Of a DNA stretch of 64,000 bases, positions 52,173 through 59,309 are shown piece after piece. The stretch is from positions 1 through 64,000 of the IMG/VR virus record IMGVR_UViG_3300032309_002624. One strand, 5' to 3'. A model generated the notes under the pieces. The model had not been told where the DNA came from, did not search any database, and worked only from the letters and a program-made list of their open reading frames with translations. This DNA is from a virus. The translations under genes and the position numbers were made by a program. Every line of letters starts with the position of its first letter. Within the stretch, counting starts at the first letter, position 1.

Positions 52173-53300
52173 TTATATTACGTATATTTGTCGAGGCATT
52201 GCTCTAAATTTCATTTGTTTATTCAAATTTTCTGCAATAAGAGCTTCTCTCTCCATTACTTTTTCAGGTCTCATTCTCGTTAACCAACCTTCAGCCCCGA
52301 TGAGTTCTTCTATTAGTTTAGTTTTTTCATCTTTAGCTTCGGTCAATAAACTTTGATAGTCCATTGTAATCTCGGTGTCAGGTGTTTTAAGGTTACCACT
52401 GTACTTACCCCTAACTCTTGCTAAGGTTTCTTTACAATATGCGGTAAACCATCTTCTAACCCATTGTTGTCCTGGTACATTCAAGTCAGACCAAGTTAAC
52501 TCTTCAATCGGAACGTCAGTAGGTAATTTAATAATATCAGGATTATTTTTGAGACAATCCGCTCTACTATCAGGTTCAACATCGTAATACCAATACCAAA
52601 CCGCTTTACCAACGTATAGGTTATAGTTAGCCCAATTGAACTTACCTCCTGGTGTGTTGTACAAATGGATTAACTTTTTACCGTCAGGTAAACCTGTTAT
52701 TCTATAGGTTAAAGAACCCCCTAAAATTCTGTTTAGAATATTGGCTTCTTGCATTCTAATCAAGTAATCAAAACCTGACATCATAAAGTAAGAACCCTGA
52801 TAACCCATTTGAGCGTATCCAGCTTCAGTTGCTCCTAATCCTACACCACCCATACCAAATCCACCAATTCCTCCCAAACCAAATGCACTCCAAGCTTGGT
52901 TTGAAAACCATAAAAGTTCATTTACTTCTCTACCTGCGGGGATTTCATATGTTTGTGTGTTAGCACTTAATATGAAGTAATCTTTCTTTAAAACCCATGG
53001 ACCTTCTGTTTGAAGTCCAACAATCTTAGAATACGAGTAACTAAACTGTTGTTCAAAATCCATTGTTCTTGTAACAAGGGCTCTTGCAACAGACCTTTCG
53101 TTCATGTTCAAGTTAACAAGGTTAACCCACTGTGAATCAATCAACCATTGGAGAATATATTCTTCATAATCTCCAATTGATAATTCCATTAACGAGTCCA
53201 TCATTTCATCTTCAAGTTCAACACTTCTGAGTGGTGCACCTAATTGATGTTTAATCCTCGTATATATTCTACTTCTTTCTGGTTCTGGTAATGCTGCCAT
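52173..53300 (-). CDS. 13: Neck protein, gp13-like
   Basis: 375 residues (T4 gp13: 309). The N terminus has the gp13 pattern IKHQLGAPLRSVELEDEMMDSLMELSIGDYEEY. A Gly-rich insertion lies at 141-160. The C-terminal half has the family block WVRRWFTAYCKETLARVRGKYSG, followed by LLTEAKDEKTKLIEELIG. In T4, gp13 with gp14 closes the packaged head and joins it to the tail. It has its own late-type motif 3 bases upstream. Confidence 0.72.
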   Translation of the reverse strand: MAALPEPERSRIYTRIKHQLGAPLRSVELEDEMMDSLMELSIGDYEEYILQWLIDSQWVNLVNLNMNERSVARALVTRTMDFEQQFSYSYSKIVGLQTEGPWVLKKDYFILSANTQTYEIPAGREVNELLWFSNQAWSAFGLGGIGGFGMGGVGLGATEAGYAQMGYQGSYFMMSGFDYLIRMQEANILNRILGGSLTYRITGLPDGKKLIHLYNTPGGKFNWANYNLYVGKAVWYWYYDVEPDSRADCLKNNPDIIKLPTDVPIEELTWSDLNVPGQQWVRRWFTAYCKETLARVRGKYSGNLKTPDTEITMDYQSLLTEAKDEKTKLIEELIGAEGWLTRMRPEKVMEREALIAENLNKQMKFRAMPRQIYVI

Positions 53301-53303
53301 ATC

Positions 53304-53312
53304 AAATAAATA
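53304..53312 (-). promoter_or_regulatory. Late-promoter-like motif TATTTATTT (minus strand)
   Basis: In gene orientation TATTTATTT ends 3 bases before the ATG of gp13. Confidence 0.45.
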
Positions 53313-53318
53313 TCTTTA

Positions 53319-54857
53319 TTATTCTATTTCGTGTATTAAAGACGATTCATCAAAAATATATTGATAGTGGTCTTTAATTGGATTATTTTCGAATATTAAA
53401 ATCTCGTTATTTTTCGTGTTGATAAATACCAACCAATTTACGTTGTAGGGTTTAACGTTTCCAGTATTGAATACAGTTATTTTACCATTTTCTGTTTTGG
53501 TATTTGAAAACGGTTTAACTTGAGCGGTATATTTTTTGTCTCCTAAATTGATGATTAAATCAATACCTTTAAATGCGTCTGTTTTTTGTCCGTGACCACC
53601 AATTTTTTCTACAGAAGAATCGGGTCCAAAATACCCTTCCATTTTCTTAAGAACTTGGTCTTCAGATTTCTGACCTCTATCCCAAAGTTTTTTTAAAACT
53701 TTGATGATGTTAATAAAGTCCTCGTTGTTTCTTGTAAAAATTTCTTTTTTGAAATGGTCTAAGGCTTTGATTAATCTTACAACTTCTGATGGAGTTCTTT
53801 TCTCTTTTTGACCAAAGTCAAACTTTTTCTCTGGTTTACCTATATTATCTATTTGACGATTGACTGCTTTGGTTAATAAACAAAAAGTGTTGAAGTTTGT
53901 GTTCAAATTATTCAGAACCGACCTTCCCTCTTTTGATTCAACTCCGTAGAAACCTGACATTTCTTTAGTGTTACCTTCGACCCAAAATTGATTGAATACT
54001 TTCTTTAAAACATCGGTAACTCCATCTTGATAGATTCTTTTTATTTTAGAGTTGTTAATTAATTCACGGTAGGCATTTATTTCGTTTGAGTCACAGAACT
54101 CAGGTTCTTTAGATTCTTTCAGAAGGTTTTCCATTTGGTTAGATTCCAAAAGTTTTGTTTCTGTTTTCATTTCGTATAATTTGGATACAAAATCCCAATT
54201 CACCACTTTCCAAAAGTTTGCAATGTATTCATCTCTCTTGTTTCTGTATTTTAGATAATACGCGTGTTCCCATAGGTCTAAACCTAATAGTGGAAAACCA
54301 CCCCCTTCAATAACATTCATCAATGGATTGTCTTGATTTGGAGTCGACATAATTTTCAGTGTGTTTTTTGCGGTTAATACTAACCAAACCCAACCTGAAC
54401 CAAATCTATCTTTTGCAATTGTTTCAAATTTTTTCTTGAATGTTGGGAAACTACCGAATTCTTTTGTGATTTTTTTATAAAGTTCACCTTCGAGTTTCTT
54501 TGGTTTCGGGGTTAACATGTTCCAAAACAATGCGTGATTGAATGCTCCACCAGCATTATTTCTTATCGATTTATCAAAACGACTTATAGTTTTGATTATC
54601 TGTTCAAGTTCTAAATCCCCGTATTTTTTCTTAGATAATGCGTCGTTTAGTTTGTCTACGTACCCTTTATAGTGTTTGTTATAATGAAAGTCCATCGTTT
54701 CTGGGTCAATGAACTGTTTCAGGGCTGAGTAAGAATAGGGTAGTTTTTCTATTCCAATTTTTTTCATTTCTGTGATTAACAACTCTTTTTCTCGGTTAAC
54801 TTTTTGTTCTACTATTTGTGTCTCGAGTTGTTGAATCTTCTCTTCTATTTTATTCAT
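53319..54857 (-). CDS. Fe/Mn superoxide dismutase fused to nuclease-like domain
   Basis: 512 residues. Residues 36-235 are a complete Fe/Mn superoxide dismutase domain with all four metal ligands: H58 (FHYNKHY), H108 (FNHALFW), D194 and H198 (DLWEHAYY). A charged helix (1-35) precedes it. Residues 240-395 are helical and unrecognised. Residues 396-495 fit a PD-(D/E)XK nuclease pattern: E399 in a helix, D433 in GIDLII, Q446-V-K448 in YTAQVKP, then a strand VNWLVFIN. The gene is between gp13 and a helicase, behind a late-type motif. It might be a virion protein protecting against or using oxidative burst chemistry, with a DNA-acting second half. Function is inference. The SOD assignment is solid. 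Confidence 0.75.
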   Translation of the reverse strand: MNKIEEKIQQLETQIVEQKVNREKELLITEMKKIGIEKLPYSYSALKQFIDPETMDFHYNKHYKGYVDKLNDALSKKKYGDLELEQIIKTISRFDKSIRNNAGGAFNHALFWNMLTPKPKKLEGELYKKITKEFGSFPTFKKKFETIAKDRFGSGWVWLVLTAKNTLKIMSTPNQDNPLMNVIEGGGFPLLGLDLWEHAYYLKYRNKRDEYIANFWKVVNWDFVSKLYEMKTETKLLESNQMENLLKESKEPEFCDSNEINAYRELINNSKIKRIYQDGVTDVLKKVFNQFWVEGNTKEMSGFYGVESKEGRSVLNNLNTNFNTFCLLTKAVNRQIDNIGKPEKKFDFGQKEKRTPSEVVRLIKALDHFKKEIFTRNNEDFINIIKVLKKLWDRGQKSEDQVLKKMEGYFGPDSSVEKIGGHGQKTDAFKGIDLIINLGDKKYTAQVKPFSNTKTENGKITVFNTGNVKPYNVNWLVFINTKNNEILIFENNPIKDHYQYIFDESSLIHEIE

Positions 54858-54875
54858 GTTCGGATTATTCTTTGA

Positions 54876-54884
54876 TTATAAATA
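54876..54884 (-). promoter_or_regulatory. Late-promoter-like motif TATTTATAA (minus strand)
   Basis: In gene orientation TATTTATAA ends 18 bases before the ATG at 54857, in the 40-base gap after the helicase gene. Confidence 0.55.
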
Positions 54885-54897
54885 ATCCAGTATTTGG

Positions 54898-56652
54898 TTA
54901 TTTTCTAATTTCATTAATTCTCTTTAGAATTTCTTCCGCGGTGTCGGAGGTGTTTTGGTTATCACCCATCACTGTTGCGATTACCTGTTTCTTGTTGTTT
55001 AGTATATCATATATGATACCTTCGATTGTGTTTTCGAATATTGGATAGTAAACTAATACGTTATTTTTTTGTCCGTATCGGTATGCTCTATCTTCTGCTT
55101 GTGCGTGGTCTGATGGTAAAAATGATAGGTCATTCATTATTACGGCCTCACCAGCGGTTAATGTTAAACCAACACCCGCCGCTTTTATATTTCCTACAAA
55201 AACTTTCACCTTTTCGTTTTCTTGGAAACTATCTACGCTGTGTTGTCTTTCTGGTTTTGACATAGACCCGTCAACTTTCACGGCCGCTTTACCGAAGTGT
55301 TGGCAGATTTTATTTAGTGAATCTGTAAAATTACAAAATATTATCACTTTTTTATCTTGCTCGATAATATTTTCGGCAAGTTCAATCGTTTCATTTATTT
55401 TTTCATCCGCAATAATTTGTCTCACCTTTGTAAGTTTGGTAAATTGAACTGTTAAAGATTTGGACTCCTCAGGATTTTTATCGTACCAATCGTAGTACTC
55501 ACCCATAACTTCTTCATATGCTTTTGATTTTAATCTCAGATAGACAGGAGTAATAATTTTTTCAGGAAGGTCTAATACGTTTTCTTTTAATCTTCTTAAC
55601 ACAAGACCAACAGTCCTGTCTCTAAGTTCTTCAAGGTTTGAGGAACCTGTGACATTCCAAACTTTTCTACCTCCAACATTAAATTGATATCCACTACAAT
55701 ATCTGATAGCATATGCCATCCAGTTTTTGGCGACAGGAGATTCAATAAGATTGAGTAGATTGAAATAGTCCATAGGTCTTGAGGTCATTGGAGTACCTGT
55801 TAACAACCATAACCTATCAACTCTTTTGGCAATATCGTTAATTAATTTCGTTCTTTGTGCGGTAGGATTTTTGATATAGTGTGCTTCATCAACGACCACC
55901 AAATCAAAATTGGCATCAATAATTTGCGATTCATCTTTTTTCTTAGTGTCATGAAAGTTTTTTATAATATCGTAGTTTATAATTACAAAGTCGTGTTCTG
56001 TACTAAAACTTTTACCTTCAGATATGAATATTGACCTGTCTGAGTAATTTTCAATTTCACGTTTCCAGTTAATTTTTAATGTTGCTGGACAAATAATAAG
56101 GACTTTTTTAGCTCCTGTTTCTAATGCGGCGATGATTGTTGAGGTTGTCTTTCCAAGACCCATATCGTCGGCCAAGATAAACTTTTTATTTTCAACAAGT
56201 TTTTGAATTGCCTCTTTTTGATGTTCCAATGGAGGCCTGTGTGAATATTTGTCGTAGTTGAGTACTACGTCTTTTACAGTATTATCTTTAATGATTGCCG
56301 CTTTTGGTAACCAGAAGTCGTGTAGTTCTTCGTGGTCAAACACCTTTCCCCAAATATGGTAAGCCTTTTCTTTATCGGCTAATAGTTTTTCCACCCATAC
56401 CTTTTTTGGTATTTCAGTATACAACTTATCGTCAGCCATTTTTTGTGCAAAGTAAGAATCAAGTATCACCCACTTTTTTGCAACCTTTGGTTGTTTATCG
56501 TGAAATGAAATGATGTACTCTGATTGACTTCTTGTTGGGTAGAATTTTTTATTAATTTTAGATTTTCTTTTTAGTTCAAGCAAATAATTGTTCCCACCCT
56601 CATAGGCTTCTAATAGAGACAACGCTTTTGATTCTAAACTAATATTTTCCAT
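54898..56652 (-). CDS. SNF2-type DNA helicase/translocase
   Basis: 584 residues. Motif I DDMGLGKT, Ia LIICPATLKINW, II VVDEAHYIKN (DEAH), III LLTGTPM, IV KVIIFCNFTDSLN, V GLTLTAGEAVIMND and VI AQAEDRAYRYGQ are all present. The order and spacing are those of SNF2 ATPases of the SMARCAL1/HARP group, which anneal or remodel branched DNA. T4 uses UvsW for recombination and replication-origin control, and this protein may serve a similar role. It shares one base with the SET gene upstream. Confidence 0.88.
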   Translation of the reverse strand: MENISLESKALSLLEAYEGGNNYLLELKRKSKINKKFYPTRSQSEYIISFHDKQPKVAKKWVILDSYFAQKMADDKLYTEIPKKVWVEKLLADKEKAYHIWGKVFDHEELHDFWLPKAAIIKDNTVKDVVLNYDKYSHRPPLEHQKEAIQKLVENKKFILADDMGLGKTTSTIIAALETGAKKVLIICPATLKINWKREIENYSDRSIFISEGKSFSTEHDFVIINYDIIKNFHDTKKKDESQIIDANFDLVVVDEAHYIKNPTAQRTKLINDIAKRVDRLWLLTGTPMTSRPMDYFNLLNLIESPVAKNWMAYAIRYCSGYQFNVGGRKVWNVTGSSNLEELRDRTVGLVLRRLKENVLDLPEKIITPVYLRLKSKAYEEVMGEYYDWYDKNPEESKSLTVQFTKLTKVRQIIADEKINETIELAENIIEQDKKVIIFCNFTDSLNKICQHFGKAAVKVDGSMSKPERQHSVDSFQENEKVKVFVGNIKAAGVGLTLTAGEAVIMNDLSFLPSDHAQAEDRAYRYGQKNNVLVYYPIFENTIEGIIYDILNNKKQVIATVMGDNQNTSDTAEEILKRINEIRK

Positions 56653-57020
56653 TATTCGAAATGAACACCATTACCATAGTTTATTAATAGTTCTTCTTCT
56701 TCATCTATATCCCTTAATGCGTAGAATATAAAAGTTCTGTCTTTTTCATTGGTATACCACTCAACGCTTGGTGTTTCTGAGTGATTGTAATAAGACCCAT
56801 AACCTAAAACCAATGCGTGTTCCCTCCAATCCCGAGACCGTGGAAAACAGAACGTGTAGTTAGAGAATACCGGTATCGTTTCATTGTGGCTTTGAGGAAA
56901 AGAAAGAAAAGGGCAAACGTCTATAATATCACCCTTGGTTATCGGCTGAGAAGAAAAAACTCCTAAATTATGTAAGGAACTATTCTTAAGGTAAATTTTT
57001 GTTGGAGGTGCAATTTTCAT
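56652..57020 (-). CDS. SET-domain protein (putative lysine methyltransferase)
   Basis: 122 residues from the ATG at 57020. The open frame runs 16 codons further upstream into a region that holds the motif of the divergent gene. SET marks: HNLGVFSSQPITKGDII at the start, the catalytic-cofactor N79-H80 in YYNHSETPSVEW, and LLINYG with Y115. SET proteins methylate lysines. Small viral SET proteins exist (PBCV-1 vSET methylates histone H3K27). The presence next to a SNF2 enzyme is striking in a bacteriophage. The substrate is unknown. Confidence 0.8.
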   Translation of the reverse strand: MKIAPPTKIYLKNSSLHNLGVFSSQPITKGDIIDVCPFLSFPQSHNETIPVFSNYTFCFPRSRDWREHALVLGYGSYYNHSETPSVEWYTNEKDRTFIFYALRDIDEEEELLINYGNGVHFE

Positions 57021-57049
57021 ATTTGAGTTAAATATAGTTATATAATGAG

Positions 57050-57058
57050 TATTTATCA
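57050..57058 (+). promoter_or_regulatory. Late-promoter-like motif TATTTATCA
   Basis: Ends 4 bases before the ATG at 57063. It overlaps an in-frame ATG at 57045, which argues for the later start. Confidence 0.5.
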
Positions 57059-57062
57059 ATAT

Positions 57063-57575
57063 ATGCAAAAATTAGTTCCAATAACAAGGTTAGGTAAATT
57101 CTTCGGGGCCGAGGATTATGATTTAGATATCGGTATGGGAGAGGAGTGGTTATTAGGTGACATGAATTTTACCGTAGTTCTATATCGTATTGATAGAATA
57201 AAAACAGAAACAGACAATGTGTATGGTGAAGTTTTGGAAGATGGTATACAGTTTTTAGCTCCTGTAGAATTGAAGGGATTGGTACAGGTTATGGCACCGA
57301 CAAACAAATTACTTGGTAATTCTAAAATTGAACAACAGGAGCCGGGTAATATGAAGTTTAGTATATATCAAAAAACCCTTGATGATTTGGGGGTTGAAAT
57401 ATTCTTGGGTGATTATTTGGGGTATTATGAAACTGAGGACCGAGTTAGATATTACGTTGTTAGTGATGATGGTTATGTTAAGTCCGATAACAAGCACACA
57501 TATGGTGGATATAAACCGTTCTACAGAACTGTTATGGCAACATATGTAAGTGAAAACGAATTCAGAGGAATATAA
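57063..57575 (+). CDS. Conserved-looking protein at the head of the tail operon
   Basis: 170 residues from ATG 57063 (start chosen because the promoter-like motif covers the earlier ATG at 57045). MQKLVPITRLGKFFGAEDYDLDI, DMNFTVVLYRIDRIKTETDNVYG and a beta-rich C-terminal half (VEIFLGDYLGYYETED, GGYKPFYRTVMATYV). I recognise no T4 counterpart. Its position before the gp15-like and sheath genes suggests a neck or tail completion component. Confidence 0.5.
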   Translation: MQKLVPITRLGKFFGAEDYDLDIGMGEEWLLGDMNFTVVLYRIDRIKTETDNVYGEVLEDGIQFLAPVELKGLVQVMAPTNKLLGNSKIEQQEPGNMKFSIYQKTLDDLGVEIFLGDYLGYYETEDRVRYYVVSDDGYVKSDNKHTYGGYKPFYRTVMATYVSENEFRGI

Positions 57576-57988
57576 TGAACGTTGTGATTACAGAATCTCA
57601 ATTCGATTCCCTTTTTTTAGGTAAAAAAGTTATGGTATACTTTAATCTACATAAAAAAACATTTTCTGTGTCTTATGATAATAAGGTCATAATGCACGCG
57701 GACTATGTAAAATTGGGAGATGTTGAGTTCAGAGTTAGAACAGGTGGTAGAGATAGAGTTAGGTCTGAAAAACAAAAGAACGTACACGCGTTTGTTATTG
57801 GAAATTTGTTAGAGTATTGTGAATATCCTTGTAAAAATATTCCAAATCCTCCATCAACTAATATTATAACATATAACCCATACAAAAACGAAACCTTTGT
57901 ATATAAAGATGGTGGTCAGCCAATATACACAGCAAAGGAAGTTGATATGATTAATTCAACCAATAAATTATTTGTAGTAAAGAAATAA
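57575..57988 (+). CDS. Hypothetical 137-residue protein in tail operon
   Basis: Starts MNVVITESQFDSLFLGKK. The middle is beta-rich and basic (VEFRVRTGGRDRVRSEKQKNVHAFV), with two Cys in EYCEYPCKNIP. It overlaps the gene upstream by 1 base and is 1 base before the gp15-like gene. No family recognised. Likely a tail assembly or completion factor, from context. Confidence 0.5.
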   Translation: MNVVITESQFDSLFLGKKVMVYFNLHKKTFSVSYDNKVIMHADYVKLGDVEFRVRTGGRDRVRSEKQKNVHAFVIGNLLEYCEYPCKNIPNPPSTNIITYNPYKNETFVYKDGGQPIYTAKEVDMINSTNKLFVVKK

Positions 57989-57989
57989 G

Positions 57990-59030
57990 ATGTCATTACC
58001 AAAACAGGTTAAACCTACATTACCTTTAGTTCCAAAAAAAGAATTGTCTGCTCGTAGAGAACAATTGCTTGAATTTATCAATAAGGATGGAACGTATTTA
58101 CCCAAATCGGTTTTACATGCGGATTTGGATAGAGGAATGTTGGATTTTGTTAAAGAAGAATTAAAAGTTGTAACCGCGGGTAAAATCGTCCCGATGGTTG
58201 ATATTATTATAACGACTCAGAACTGGGCACAATATTCTGAAACCGCTCTGTTTTCAAATCTCGACTTCAATCCTGAGCCTCCGTTTATTACAGTGGTAAG
58301 ACAACCAGAGGTTAAGTTTGGAACAAACCCATCGTTACAATACACTATACCAAATAGAAAACAATTTTATTATGCCTCCGTCCCAACGTGGAATGGTAAT
58401 GAACAAGGTATGGACATTTATACAATACCTCAACCAGTTCCTGTTGATATTAATTACAGTGTGAAGATTATCTGTAATAGAATGAGAGAGTTGAATCAAC
58501 TTAATAAGATTGTTATGCAGAAGTTTTCTTCAAGACAAGCATACACCTTTATTAAAGGACAGTACGTTCCAATCATAATGAATAATATTTCTGATGAATC
58601 TCAAACAACATTAGAATCAAGAAAATATTTTATACAAAATTATGATTTTACAATGTTGGGTTATTTGATTGACGAAGAAGAGTTTCAAGTAAAGCCTGCA
58701 ATCGCAAGAGTTGCACAAATAATGGAGTTGGATACAACAGTATTGAAAGGTAGAAGAGACAAGTTTCCAAAAAATCCTGATGAATTTTTATCCAACTTTT
58801 TATATGTTGTAGGAAGAACAAGTTTGAGTGATGTTATTGATTTCACAGCAAACCTATCATTCATTGATTCAACGAATGTTGAAAGTTACGATGTTTATAT
58901 CAATGAAGATTATTATGGTAGTGATGTACAGGAAATTCAAATCACAACGAACGATGTTTTAAGAATAGACATAGTAAAAACTGACAACACAAAAGAATCT
59001 TTGATTAAGTTCGAATCTAAGTTAGTTTAA
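57990..59030 (+). CDS. 15: Tail completion / sheath-stabilising protein, gp15-like
   Basis: 346 residues (T4 gp15: 272). The central block VPVDINYSVKIICNRMRELNQLNKIVMQKFSSRQAY, followed by YVPIIMNNISDESQT and the strand YFIQNYDFTMLGYLI, has the layout of T4 gp15 (multi-strand fold, acidic DE-x motif before a long strand). In T4, gp15 caps the sheath and tube at the head-proximal end. The position directly before sheath and tube supports this. The match is to a pattern and not a full alignment. Confidence 0.5.
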   Translation: MSLPKQVKPTLPLVPKKELSARREQLLEFINKDGTYLPKSVLHADLDRGMLDFVKEELKVVTAGKIVPMVDIIITTQNWAQYSETALFSNLDFNPEPPFITVVRQPEVKFGTNPSLQYTIPNRKQFYYASVPTWNGNEQGMDIYTIPQPVPVDINYSVKIICNRMRELNQLNKIVMQKFSSRQAYTFIKGQYVPIIMNNISDESQTTLESRKYFIQNYDFTMLGYLIDEEEFQVKPAIARVAQIMELDTTVLKGRRDKFPKNPDEFLSNFLYVVGRTSLSDVIDFTANLSFIDSTNVESYDVYINEDYYGSDVQEIQITTNDVLRIDIVKTDNTKESLIKFESKLV

Positions 59031-59188
59031 TCTTCTCCGTATATATCTTTTTTTTCTTTACACTTTTCGAGGATTAGGTTTTCAAGAAATTTATAAATCT
59101 TTATTCCTCGTTTATCACAGTACTTTTTCAGTATCTCATGTACTTCAGGTGATATTTTAATGTTCTTTATTTCTTTGGTTGTTTTCAT
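59027..59188 (-). CDS. Small ribbon-helix-helix-like protein (53 residues)
   Basis: A short gene antisense between gp15-like and sheath genes. Start ATG 59188, stop TAA 59029-59027 (overlaps the gp15 stop by 4 bases). The strand IKNIKISPEVHEILKKYC and a helix GIKIYKFLENLILEKCKE are the beta-helix-helix pattern of MetJ/Arc-type DNA-binding proteins. It could regulate the sheath promoter region or a replication step. The codon pattern is coding-like throughout. Confidence 0.55.
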   Translation of the reverse strand: MKTTKEIKNIKISPEVHEILKKYCDKRGIKIYKFLENLILEKCKEKKDIYGED

Positions 59189-59267
59189 AGGTAGAAAAAA
59201 GGCAGAATTAATTCATACTCTTTACAAATAGATATTCAAAAGTCAAGTTTTTTCATTCAGACACTAA

Positions 59268-59276
59268 TATTTATCA
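59268..59276 (+). promoter_or_regulatory. Late-promoter-like motif TATTTATCA
   Basis: Ends 33 bases before the sheath ATG at 59310, which leaves a normal leader. This is the most promoter-like spacing of the set. Confidence 0.6.
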
Positions 59277-59309
59277 ATAAAATAAATCTGCAATAGAATA
59301 ATTTAAAGA

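Noticed and set aside
53319-54857. The SOD/nuclease-like gene as two genes joined by a sequencing error
   Set aside because: The frame is continuous without a break in codon pattern between the domains, and no alternative start or stop lies near residue 240. It stays open until relatives are compared.
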